Source: an uncultured Anaerovibrio sp. (GTDB lineage Bacteria; Bacillota; Negativicutes; Selenomonadales; Selenomonadaceae). From it: a stretch of DNA of 33,611 bases. The notes beneath the pieces were generated by a model. That model saw only the letters and a list, made by a program, of their open reading frames with translations, was not told the origin of the DNA and searched no databases. The DNA lies in NCBI GenBank assembly GCA_934203205.1, contig CAKPYV010000024.1, positions 1 through 33,611 of the forward strand. The letters are read 5' to 3'. A program made the position numbers and the translations under genes. This document shows positions 1 to 7,637 of the stretch, piece after piece (the first letter of the stretch is position 1; the number at the start of each line of letters is the position of its first letter).

Positions 1-35
1 TATTCAAAAAAAATCTTCTTGATTTTGCAACCTGC

Positions 36-78
36 AAAAAAAGCTGTACACAAGTCGCAAAACCTGCATACAGCTTTT
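36..78 (-). terminator. Terminator after the GntP-family transporter gene
   Basis: Ten-base arms AAAAGCTGTA (39-48) and TACAGCTTTT (69-78) pair. Read on the minus strand, the stem is followed by a short T-run. The 20-base loop is long, but the position just past the stop at 90 fits a Rho-independent terminator. Confidence 0.65.
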
Positions 79-89
79 ATTACTAATCT

Positions 90-1505
90 TTATGCGATTC
101 CGGTAATCATATAGAAGATTACGCACAGGAATGGTACCAGGAATTTCATGCCCATCAGTACGGCAATATCACCGTAGGAATCCTTGTGGCTCAGACCACA
201 GATTGCCAGCATGGTTACCAGCGCACCGCAATGTGGTACTGGATCAATACCTACAGAGGAAATGGCCACGATGCGATGGAGTACCTCCAAAGGAATATCA
301 GCCTGAGCAGCCATAGCTGCCCACTGATCACCCAGCATAGACAGGGCGATAGTCAAACCACCGGAAGCGGAACCAGTAAAGCCGCACATAATATTGGTAG
401 TCAATACAGCAGAGAACAATGGACCGCCGCCAAAATCCAAATTCAGCAGCATATCCTTGATAACAGTAAACCCTCCCAAGCTTACCACAACGCAGCCAAA
501 AGCATAACCAGATGCAACGTTGAGCACAGCACTACAGGAAGAAATAGCAGATCCATTAATGGTGGACATCATGCCCTCAGTAATCCGCAGATGACGACGA
601 GCAATAACAGCTGCCACAATACTGCTGATAATCAAAGAAATAGTAATGGACCAACCAGCAGAAATCTTGGCTACAGAATGAGCCAGCAGGCTAATATGCA
701 TTGGTGCCAAGCTCTCCAAGGAGTTTTCATCCCAATGGAAAGCCCAATCCCAGTGGAATGGGTTGGACAAGAAAACATTCAAAACTATAACCAAAACCAA
801 AGGAATTACAGAAACCTTCCAATCTGGGTTTGGAATCTTGTGACGGCGCTGGCTATACTCAATATGCTTACCATAGCCTTCACCCTGAGCCTTCAAACGC
901 TTCGCACGGAAGGAAATCCAAGCCCAACCCATAAATAGGAAAATCAAAGTGGCAAAAATACCAATTCCCATACCAGACCAGGTGGAAGTACCAAAGTAGG
1001 AAGATGGGATAATATTCTGAATCTGTGGTGTACCAGGCATGGCAACCATTGCGAAGGAAAAGATACCCATCCAGAGAGCTGCTGGCAGCAATCTCTTTGG
1101 AATATCAGCCTTCTTGAATACAACAGCACCAAAAGGGTACATAACGAAAGCAACAACGAACACGCTGAGGCCTCCATAGGTCAAAGCACCACAGCCCAGC
1201 AATACTGCCAATACAGCACGCCTTTCCCCCAAGATCTCAATAATTTTACCTGCTACAGAGGCAGCCATGCCACCCTTTTCCATCAATCTGGCAAATACAG
1301 CACCAAATAGGAAAATTGGATAGTAGTTCTTCAAATACTCAGCAGCCTTGGTCATATAAAGCTCGCTGAAGATTGGCAATGAAGCATGCTCACTGCCCAA
1401 TGCGGCAACTACGGCAAATACCGGTGCAATCAAAATTATGGATGCGCCTCTATAGGCCATAACCATCAAGCCAATTAGTGCAACAAAAATTATTGCTGTG
1501 TCCAT
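90..1505 (-). CDS. GntP-family organic-acid:H+ symporter-like permease
   Basis: A 471-residue integral membrane protein with about 12 hydrophobic segments. The stretch at residues 145-170, with the conserved MPGTPQIQNIIP and YFGT motifs, is typical of the GntP branch of the ion-transporter superfamily (gluconate, hydroxy-acid and related anion:H+ symporters). The family assignment is solid; the substrate cannot be read from sequence. The ATG start has a GGGGGAAAG ribosome site (1513-1521). The gene stands alone: a near-consensus promoter lies at 1587-1615, a terminator follows, and a cobalamin riboswitch sits about 400 bases upstream with no gene between. Riboswitch control is possible only if readthrough passes two hairpins. 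If so, a substrate linked to B12-dependent propionate or methylmalonyl metabolism would be a guess, not an observation. Confidence 0.8.
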   Translation of the reverse strand: MDTAIIFVALIGLMVMAYRGASIILIAPVFAVVAALGSEHASLPIFSELYMTKAAEYLKNYYPIFLFGAVFARLMEKGGMAASVAGKIIEILGERRAVLAVLLGCGALTYGGLSVFVVAFVMYPFGAVVFKKADIPKRLLPAALWMGIFSFAMVAMPGTPQIQNIIPSSYFGTSTWSGMGIGIFATLIFLFMGWAWISFRAKRLKAQGEGYGKHIEYSQRRHKIPNPDWKVSVIPLVLVIVLNVFLSNPFHWDWAFHWDENSLESLAPMHISLLAHSVAKISAGWSITISLIISSIVAAVIARRHLRITEGMMSTINGSAISSCSAVLNVASGYAFGCVVVSLGGFTVIKDMLLNLDFGGGPLFSAVLTTNIMCGFTGSASGGLTIALSMLGDQWAAMAAQADIPLEVLHRIVAISSVGIDPVPHCGALVTMLAICGLSHKDSYGDIAVLMGMKFLVPFLCVIFYMITGIA

Positions 1506-1586
1506 TAAAATTCTTTCCCCCTATAATCCTAAATAATATACATTTGACAGCCAGAAGTTCAATCCCTAATACAACCAGCCACTATA

Positions 1587-1615
1587 TTAATATCAGTCTG
1601 CCACACAATTGTCAA
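1587..1615 (-). promoter_or_regulatory. Sigma-70-type promoter of the GntP-family transporter
   Basis: TTGACA (1610-1615), a 17-base spacer, then TATTAA (1587-1592) on the minus strand. It predicts a 5' leader of about 75 bases, so the transporter can be transcribed independently of the upstream riboswitch. Confidence 0.6.
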
Positions 1616-1756
1616 GGTACTGATTTACACCTGTTAACAATAATAGCAAATGATATTATTTTATTATCACTAGCCATAAATTATAACTTTTGGTTATAGT
1701 GCTATGCGCAATTTATTGTATAATATGTGTGATTTATTATATAATGAAAAATAAAT

Positions 1757-1783
1757 GGGCTTTGGAAACGCGCCCCAAAGCCC
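1757..1783 (-). terminator. Second hairpin downstream of the cobalamin riboswitch
   Basis: GGGCTTTGG (1757-1765) pairs perfectly with CCAAAGCCC (1775-1783). On the minus strand the stem is followed by ATTTATTTTTC, a broken T-tract, so this is a plausible second Rho-independent terminator about 60 bases beyond the first. Confidence 0.5.
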
Positions 1784-1844
1784 CTGTGCGCAAGTGCTGT
1801 ATCAAACTGCACCGGCAACCATGAATGAAATGTATGAGCAATGC

Positions 1845-1884
1845 AAAAAAAGTCCTGACCTTTCTCCTAGGTCAGGACTTTTTT
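1845..1884 (-). terminator. Strong terminator forming the riboswitch expression platform
   Basis: Perfect 17/16-base arms (1845-1861 and 1869-1884) around a short loop, with A-runs on one side and T-runs on the other, so it could act in both directions. On the minus strand it immediately follows the cobalamin aptamer. Its 5' arm contains TCCTGAC, complementary to GTCAGGA in the B12 box, which suggests transcriptional control by ligand. Confidence 0.85.
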
Positions 1885-1915
1885 AACCACAATTAATAAA
1901 GCTAAAATCCCCATC

Positions 1916-2112
1916 CCCATCACTCGCAGGTCTAACGGTGATTGCTAAACAGGCAGTTCTCCTGACTCCAGATCTACACTCTACCACGCCTTCCCAGATT
2001 CCTCCAGTGACATAAATGTGGTTTCGCTCCCTGTTACAGTGGCGGGACCGTGCTGGCTTATACCAGCTTCTCTTGTTAGGCCTATGCTCTTGCATATAGG
2101 CACCTGTTCCAA
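1916..2112 (-). promoter_or_regulatory. Cobalamin (B12) riboswitch aptamer
   Basis: Read on the minus strand, the segment has the ordered core of the cobalamin family: an ACAGGTGCC-type 5' element (about 2097-2106), CGGTCCCGCCACTG (2037-2050), GTCACTGG (2004-2011), CTGGGAAGGCG (1988-1998) and the B12 box GAGTCAGGAGAACTGCC (about 1952-1968). A closing hairpin with ATCAC/GTGAT arms (1918-1942) fits the position of P13 of class-I aptamers. Its own promoter lies just upstream and a strong terminator just downstream. The family normally represses cobalamin synthesis or uptake genes, but no such gene follows here. Confidence 0.92.
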
Positions 2113-2151
2113 TCAATATTCAGTTAGCAGGTTCATTTAACCCATGACATT

Positions 2152-2180
2152 ATGTTAACACTTCAAAGTAAAACTGTCAA
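2152..2180 (-). promoter_or_regulatory. Promoter of the cobalamin riboswitch transcript
   Basis: TTGACA (2175-2180), a 17-base spacer, and TAACAT (2152-2157) on the minus strand. Transcription would begin about 30 bases before the aptamer, so the riboswitch RNA does not depend on readthrough from the metal-transporter gene. Confidence 0.6.
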
Positions 2181-2239
2181 CCTTTTAGACAAAATATATT
2201 GAACAAATTTTGTATACATGTATTCTAAATACCTGTCCC

Positions 2240-3412
2240 TTACTGGACGGACTCTGGCATAGAGCCTCTATCTATTTTGACTACAGCCTTATAGAGAGCT
2301 TCCCGCTCCTGCAGCTTTTTGTTAATCCACTGCTCCAACTCTTCATCAGAAAGAGGGAAACTATAAGGAACTACCACATCAAAAAGAAGCATGTTGCCGT
2401 GAAGAATGTGTAAATCATGCATACTCAGCTCTGGACCAATGTCCTGCAAAATCTGATTTAATGTTTCCGCAATGGCATCAAATCTGGCATTGCCTACCAC
2501 CTTGGGATCTACATGAACGGTAGCCTGCAAATCCAGCTTCTGCTCCAGCACATGCTCCAAATGATTAGCAATAAAATGAGCCTTAATCAAGGTAAGGGTG
2601 GATGGCACCTCAATATGCACAGAGGCGAAAACATTGCCTGGTCCATAGCTATGAGCCATAACATCATGGACGCCCAAAATGCGTTTGTCCTCCAAGGCCA
2701 GCTGAATAATTTTCTGAATCAGCTGACTATCTGCCGGCTTGCCTAGAATAGGCTGCAAAGTTTCACTGGCAGCAGTCCAACCGCTGTACATAATAAACAG
2801 GCCCACAATAATACCAGCCACACCATCCAGATTATAGCCTGTCAGGCCATAGATTATAAGGCAGATAATAACCGCTGAGGTGGCAATACAGTCACTCATG
2901 CTATCTGCTGCTACAGCAGCAAAAACCGGTGAGTCCGTTTTCTTCCCCAGTTGACGATTAAAAGCCCCCAGCCACAGCTTGAAGCAGATAGATACCACCA
3001 TGACAAGAATCGTGGCTAGAGAAAGGTCTACTGGCTCTGGAGCCATGATTTTTTGCACTGAGGTAGCTATCAGCTCAAAGCCCACCAGAAAAATTACCCC
3101 GGCAATAATCATAGCCGCAATATATTCTATGCGGCCATGACCATAGGGATGCTCCTCGTCAGCAGGCTTGGCGGAAAGCTTCAAGCCAAACATGGTAACA
3201 ACAGAGCTGCCTGCGTCGGATAGATTATTGATACCATCGCCAATAATGCCTACAGAACCGCTGATATAGCCTGTAATCAGCTTCATGGTGCACAGCAGCA
3301 GATTGACACATATCCCTACAGCGCCGCTGAGAAGGCCATAAGACTTTCGGACAGCTGGCTTGTTTACATTGTCATAATCTGCCACAAAACGTTTTATTAA
3401 AAGCTGTGTCAT
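2240..3412 (-). CDS. Cation diffusion facilitator (CDF) metal efflux protein
   Basis: A 390-residue membrane protein of the CDF family, which exchanges Zn, Mn, Fe or Co for protons. Residues 25-230 hold about six membrane segments with the metal-site motifs DGINNLSD (59-66) and AADSMSD, plus the conserved HPYGHGRIEYI loop (88-98). The cytoplasmic CDF dimerisation domain follows (about 235-300), and then about 90 further residues, which makes it longer than the usual 300. The ATG start is two bases past the stop of the aminopeptidase gene, so the two are probably co-transcribed. The metal cannot be assigned; the Asn in the first site differs from the His/Asp pairs of typical zinc exporters. 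Confidence 0.9.
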   Translation of the reverse strand: MTQLLIKRFVADYDNVNKPAVRKSYGLLSGAVGICVNLLLCTMKLITGYISGSVGIIGDGINNLSDAGSSVVTMFGLKLSAKPADEEHPYGHGRIEYIAAMIIAGVIFLVGFELIATSVQKIMAPEPVDLSLATILVMVVSICFKLWLGAFNRQLGKKTDSPVFAAVAADSMSDCIATSAVIICLIIYGLTGYNLDGVAGIIVGLFIMYSGWTAASETLQPILGKPADSQLIQKIIQLALEDKRILGVHDVMAHSYGPGNVFASVHIEVPSTLTLIKAHFIANHLEHVLEQKLDLQATVHVDPKVVGNARFDAIAETLNQILQDIGPELSMHDLHILHGNMLLFDVVVPYSFPLSDEELEQWINKKLQEREALYKAVVKIDRGSMPESVQ

Positions 3413-3414
3413 TA

Positions 3415-4812
3415 TTAAATCTCTTCCAGAAATGCCTTGTAGCCCTTGTAGGTTTCATAAACATCCACCTTGCTGACAGCCTCCCAAGGTGCATGCATGC
3501 TCAGAACACCTACACCGCTGTCAATAACATTCATGCCATAAAGAGCCATAATATAGGCAATGGTGCCGCCACCGCCCAGGTCTACTCTGCCTAGCTCTGC
3601 AGTCTGGAACTTTACATTATGCTTGTCCAGAATAGCTCTCAAACGGCCCAGATATTCAGCGCTGGCATCATTGGAGCCAGACTTTCCTCTAGCACCGGTA
3701 TACTTCATCAGCACCATACCCTTGCCCAGATATGCGCAGTTCTTCTTGTCATAAGCGCTGGCATAGAGACTGTCAAAGGCAGAACTTACATCAGAGGAAA
3801 GCATACAGGAATTAGCCAGACAGCGGCGGCTGGAAAGTGGATTGTATCCACCTAAAGCATGCAGCAACTCTGCCACCATATTTTCAAAGAAGCGGGACTG
3901 CATACCGCTGGCACCTACGCTGCCAATTTCCTCCTTGTCCACCAGCAGACAGCAGGAGGTACGCTCCACCTTATCCACCTCCAGCATAGCAGCCAAAGAG
4001 GTATAAGCGCATACTCTATCATCATGGCCATAAGCCAGCACCATACTGCGGTCAAGGCCCAAATCCCTAGCCTTGCCAGCAGGCACCATAGTCAACTCCG
4101 CAGACAGGAAATCATCCTCTTCAATGCCGTATTCAGCCTCCAACAGCTTCAAAATGGCCGCCTTAACAGCATCCTTTTCCTCACCCTCTAATGGGTGGCT
4201 GCCTATGAGAATATCTAAATCCTCACCCTCCACAACTACTGTAGCCTTCTTTTCCATCTGCTTCTGGGAAAGGTGAATCAGCAAATCTGTAACGCAAAAA
4301 ACAGGATCATCCTCATTTTCACCTACAACGATTTTAACAACAGTGCCATCCTTTTTAACCACAACGCCATGGAGAGCCAGAGGCAGGGTTACCCACTGAT
4401 ATTTCTTGATACCACCGTAATAATGGGTATCAAAATAAGCCATGCCATCAGCTTCGTAGAGAGGCTTCTGCTTCAAATCCAGACGGCAGGTATCAATATG
4501 GGCTCCAAGAATGGACATACCCTCCTCCAGATTGCGGCTGCCAATATTAAACATGGCTACAGCCTTCTTCATGCAGGTAGCATAAACCTTGTCCCCAGCC
4601 TTAAGGCTTTCCCCGTTTTTGATAATATCCTGCAGATTGCGATAACCTTTCAGCTCAGCCTGACGAACAATTTCCTCAGTGCTTTCCCGCTCTGTCTTGC
4701 ACTGGCTCAAAAATACCTTATAGGCCTCATTCAGCTGAAACAGCTCCTGCTTTTCCTCAGCCGTATAATTATTCCATACGGACTTTTCTTTTTTTTCTTT
4801 CTTCTCTTCCAT
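3415..4812 (-). CDS. M18-family metalloaminopeptidase
   Basis: A 465-residue peptidase of family M18 (aspartyl aminopeptidase/ApeA group), a cytoplasmic dizinc enzyme that removes N-terminal residues, often acidic ones. Visible landmarks are GAHIDTCR (103-110; His105 and Asp107 as zinc and catalytic residues), LVDKEEIGSVGASG in the second half (the Glu-Glu pair) and a C-terminal SMHAPWE (final zinc His). Length is normal. The first 12 residues are Lys/Glu-rich. The ATG start has GGAGGG seven bases upstream. A hairpin separates it from dusB; the CDF gene follows two bases after its stop. Confidence 0.88.
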   Translation of the reverse strand: MEEKKEKKEKSVWNNYTAEEKQELFQLNEAYKVFLSQCKTERESTEEIVRQAELKGYRNLQDIIKNGESLKAGDKVYATCMKKAVAMFNIGSRNLEEGMSILGAHIDTCRLDLKQKPLYEADGMAYFDTHYYGGIKKYQWVTLPLALHGVVVKKDGTVVKIVVGENEDDPVFCVTDLLIHLSQKQMEKKATVVVEGEDLDILIGSHPLEGEEKDAVKAAILKLLEAEYGIEEDDFLSAELTMVPAGKARDLGLDRSMVLAYGHDDRVCAYTSLAAMLEVDKVERTSCCLLVDKEEIGSVGASGMQSRFFENMVAELLHALGGYNPLSSRRCLANSCMLSSDVSSAFDSLYASAYDKKNCAYLGKGMVLMKYTGARGKSGSNDASAEYLGRLRAILDKHNVKFQTAELGRVDLGGGGTIAYIMALYGMNVIDSGVGVLSMHAPWEAVSKVDVYETYKGYKAFLEEI

Positions 4813-4841
4813 GTATCAACCCTCCGGTTTCCTAAAACTAT

Positions 4842-4868
4842 GGGCAGCAGCTCCACAGGCCGCTGCCC
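4842..4868 (-). terminator. Probable terminator or attenuating hairpin after dusB
   Basis: GGGCAGC (4842-4848) pairs with GCTGCCC (4862-4868). On the minus strand it is followed by ATAGTTTTAGG, a weak T-tract. It lies between dusB and the M18 gene, for which I found no separate promoter, so partial readthrough is likely. Confidence 0.45.
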
Positions 4869-4886
4869 CTTCTCCATATTGCAGAT

Positions 4887-5843
4887 TTATTTCATTTTGT
4901 CCAGAATGCGCAAAAAATCATCCCGGCTAACAGCCTGATTAAAAAGGCAGCGCAGCTCTGCACTACCCTTAATGCCTCTGGTGTACCAGGTAGCATGCTT
5001 CCGCATTTCCCTTGGCCCAATATAATCACCTTTAAACTTCAACAGCATATCCAAATGGCGGATAATAACCTGCTTCCGCTCCTCAATGGTAGGCCCCGGC
5101 AAAATTTTGCCTGTTTTCAGGTATTCCGTTAACTGACGGAATATCCAAGGATTGCCCTGGGCTGCCCGTCCCACCATGACGGCTTCGCAGCCTGTTACCT
5201 GATGGATTTTGTCCAAGTCCTCTACAGTGCGCACATCTCCGTTGGCAATAACTGGAATATTCAGCTTTTGTCTTACCTGACCAATAATTTCCCAATCTGC
5301 ATGGTCCCGATAAAACTGCTCTCTGGTTCTGCCATGAATGGCAATAGCCTTGACACCAGCCTCCTGAGCCAGCTGGGCCATCTCCATAATATTAATACTC
5401 TTGTCATCCCAGCCAAGGCGCATTTTCACCGTTACCGGCATATCCACAGCCCCTACCAAGGCCTTTAGTACCTGATAGGCATTTTCAGGATTCCGCATCA
5501 TGGCAGAGCCTTCGTGGTTTTTTACCACCTTGGGAGCTGGACAGCCCATGTTGAAATCAAGAATGTCAGCGCAATTCAGGGAAGCTGTATATTCTGCGGC
5601 TTTAGCTACACTATCTGCCTCAGCACCAAATAGCTGCATGGCCATAGGCCGCTCCTCTGGCTCTGTTTTCAGCATATTCAGGGTATGTTCATTGCGATAG
5701 TTAATCCCCTTGTCGCTAACCATCTCGGAATAAACCAGCGGACAGCCCATTTCCCTAGCCAAAATTCTATAGGGTGTATCCGTTACTCCGGCCATAGGCG
5801 CCAGAAAAACCGGATATGCAAATTCCAGATCGCCTATCCTCAT
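4887..5843 (-). CDS. dusB: tRNA-dihydrouridine synthase (DusB-type)
   Basis: An FMN enzyme of 318 residues that reduces uridine to dihydrouridine in the tRNA D-loop. The N-terminal FLAPMAGVTDTPYR (13-26), FNMGCPAPKVVKNHEGSAMM with catalytic Cys101, the KMRLGW strand and IHGRTREQ identify the Dus barrel, and IANGDV and GRAAQGNPW form the phosphate-binding end. Length is normal. The start overlaps the coaX stop by four bases (ATGA), implying translational coupling. The birA-coaX-dusB neighbourhood near ftsH is a known Firmicute arrangement; here the usual greA-lysS continuation is absent. Confidence 0.95.
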   Translation of the reverse strand: MRIGDLEFAYPVFLAPMAGVTDTPYRILAREMGCPLVYSEMVSDKGINYRNEHTLNMLKTEPEERPMAMQLFGAEADSVAKAAEYTASLNCADILDFNMGCPAPKVVKNHEGSAMMRNPENAYQVLKALVGAVDMPVTVKMRLGWDDKSINIMEMAQLAQEAGVKAIAIHGRTREQFYRDHADWEIIGQVRQKLNIPVIANGDVRTVEDLDKIHQVTGCEAVMVGRAAQGNPWIFRQLTEYLKTGKILPGPTIEERKQVIIRHLDMLLKFKGDYIGPREMRKHATWYTRGIKGSAELRCLFNQAVSRDDFLRILDKMK

Positions 5844-6607
5844 CCATGATTCCTTTCATAAAGCACACGCAAGCCAGTTAGAGTAAGAAAATAATCTATT
5901 TTATTAATAGTGGTAGATTCCTTGGCAATCATCTTGGCAAATCCCCCTGTGGCCACTACCTGCATCTCGTTACCATATTCCTTCTTGATACGGTGTACAA
6001 TGGCATCAATATGGCCTGCAAATCCAAAAATCAAGCCGGCCTGCATACCATTAACAGTATTGCGGCAGATAATATTCTTTGGGGTTACCAATTCAATCCT
6101 TGGCAGCTTGGCCGCCCGCTGGAACAAGGCCTCTGCCTGAGTCCCTAGACCAGGGGAAATCACACCGCCTAAAAAATCTCCATTGGCATCCACCACATCA
6201 AATGTAGTGGCTGTACCAATATCAATAACAATCAGGGGACCGCCATATTGCTCATAGGCACCTACCACATTTACAATGCGGTCTGCACCAATTTCCCTAG
6301 GATTCTCATATTTCAGGCGGATACCGGTTTTGATACCAGGCCCTACCACCAATGGCCGCAGATGGAAATACCGCTCACACATTTTTTCCATAGGTATAAT
6401 CAAAGGCGGTACAACTGAGGAGATAATAACATCGTCAATATCTCCCAGCCCAAAATGATTATGCTTGAAAATGCTTTCCAGCAACAGTCCATATTCATCA
6501 CTGGTTTTCTGACGGTCTGTCGATATACGCCAATGATGCTGCAGCTTCTTGCCAATATAAGTACCCATAACAATATTACTATTGCCAATATCTATTACTA
6601 AGAGCAT
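5840..6607 (-). CDS. coaX: Type III pantothenate kinase
   Basis: It phosphorylates pantothenate in the first step of CoA synthesis. The 255-residue protein has the acetate/sugar-kinase/actin-fold signatures DIGNSN (6-11), GADR (107-110) and DIGTATTFD (129-137) of CoaX. I chose ATG 6607 over the upstream TTG at 6619: GGGGGA lies about five bases before this ATG, and the TTG overlaps that ribosome site. It follows birA by 47 bases and overlaps dusB by four. It is the only CoA-pathway gene in the window. Confidence 0.95.
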   Translation of the reverse strand: MLLVIDIGNSNIVMGTYIGKKLQHHWRISTDRQKTSDEYGLLLESIFKHNHFGLGDIDDVIISSVVPPLIIPMEKMCERYFHLRPLVVGPGIKTGIRLKYENPREIGADRIVNVVGAYEQYGGPLIVIDIGTATTFDVVDANGDFLGGVISPGLGTQAEALFQRAAKLPRIELVTPKNIICRNTVNGMQAGLIFGFAGHIDAIVHRIKKEYGNEMQVVATGGFAKMIAKESTTINKIDYFLTLTGLRVLYERNHG

Positions 6608-6654
6608 AAAATCCCCCAACTCATCTTGCTTTCCATAATTTTTTGTAAAAACTA

Positions 6655-7620
6655 TTATCTCGGCCGAATGGACACATCTCCAGCCAGAACCCGGCGCAAA
6701 CCAGTATCTGTCCGCACCAACAGGGCTCCGTCCTCGTCAATATCCTCAGCCACTCCGGCAAACTGTTCCTGTACCCCCACAACATCAATCAGATGTCCCA
6801 GGGTAATAGAGTATTCCCTCCACTGGTCCAGAGCCCAGTCAAAGCCGTTTTTCAATACATCTACATAGAGATTCTCCATGTAGGTCAATATCTTCTGCAG
6901 AAAAACTACCCGGTCAATATCATGGCCAAGAATACCTGATATGGAGCCAGCCTTGTCCTTTATATCCTCTGGAAATGACTCCAGGGGAATATTGGCATTA
7001 ATACCGATTCCCACTACCAGATAATTTATTCTGTCCATTTCCGCACTCATCTCTGTCAAAATGCCTGTCAGCTTGCGGCCCTGACAGTATATATCATTAG
7101 GCCATTTGATGCCAGCATCAAGTCCCATATCCCGCATGGCTCTAGCTACTGCCACTGCCGCCATAAGAGTACACTTTGGGGCCTCCTGAGGCAAAAAATC
7201 CGGCCTAAGAATAACAGAAAACCACAAGCCACCAGCTGGACAGAAAAAGCTTCGCTCCAAGCGGCCCTTGCCAGTGCTCTGAGCTTCACTGACAACTACC
7301 GTTCCCTCAACAGCTCCCTGAGCAGCCAATACTTTGGCTTCGTTATTGGTAGAAGGAATATCCTCATAGCTAATAACATTCTGCCCTATAAAACTGGTGG
7401 ACAGATTATGCTTTACCAGCTCTGGCAGCAGCTTATCAGGGCATTCCAGCAGGCAATAGCCGCTGCGGGCTTTGCTTTCTATATGATACCCTGCAGATTT
7501 TAATTCATTGATATGCTTCCATACAGCGGTCCTGGAAACCCCCAGCTGACTGGCTATTTCAGCCCCTGAAATACAGTTTCCATGCTTGGAACGCAGAAGC
7601 TCCAAAATCTTGGAACGCAT
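6655..7620 (-). CDS. birA: Bifunctional biotin-protein ligase / biotin repressor
   Basis: It activates biotin to biotinyl-AMP, transfers it to acceptor proteins and represses biotin genes. The 321 residues comprise an N-terminal winged helix (about 5-60, recognition segment GVSRTAVWKH), the ligase core with STGKGRLERSF (the usual GRGRxGR loop, with altered residues) and IKWPNDIY, and a small C-terminal SH3-like domain. The helix-turn-helix makes this the regulatory class, but no biotin genes are nearby. AGGAGG lies six bases before the ATG. It is co-directional with the asparaginase gene (17-base gap) and coaX. Confidence 0.95.
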   Translation of the reverse strand: MRSKILELLRSKHGNCISGAEIASQLGVSRTAVWKHINELKSAGYHIESKARSGYCLLECPDKLLPELVKHNLSTSFIGQNVISYEDIPSTNNEAKVLAAQGAVEGTVVVSEAQSTGKGRLERSFFCPAGGLWFSVILRPDFLPQEAPKCTLMAAVAVARAMRDMGLDAGIKWPNDIYCQGRKLTGILTEMSAEMDRINYLVVGIGINANIPLESFPEDIKDKAGSISGILGHDIDRVVFLQKILTYMENLYVDVLKNGFDWALDQWREYSITLGHLIDVVGVQEQFAGVAEDIDEDGALLVRTDTGLRRVLAGDVSIRPR

Positions 7621-7637
7621 ATAATGCCTCCTTTAGC

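Larger units (their letters stand above)
1506..1844. other. Gene-free stretch between riboswitch terminator and transporter
   Basis: About 340 bases with no credible ORF on either strand. It holds the transporter promoter, a hairpin at 1757-1783, and an AT-rich tract (1620-1750) with several TATAAT-like sequences. I see no recognisable gene remnant, but a decayed gene cannot be excluded. Confidence 0.6.

Noticed and set aside
186..938. 250-codon plus-strand frame over the transporter gene
   Set aside because: Antisense shadow of the GntP-family gene with no domain, start signal or promoter.
1718..1745. Plus-strand TATAAT-like sequences as a divergent promoter
   Set aside because: No matching -35 box of quality and no plus-strand gene downstream; the tract is simply AT-rich.
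1883..2116. 77-codon frame on the minus strand
   Set aside because: It is the translated cobalamin riboswitch; the conserved RNA motifs explain the sequence.
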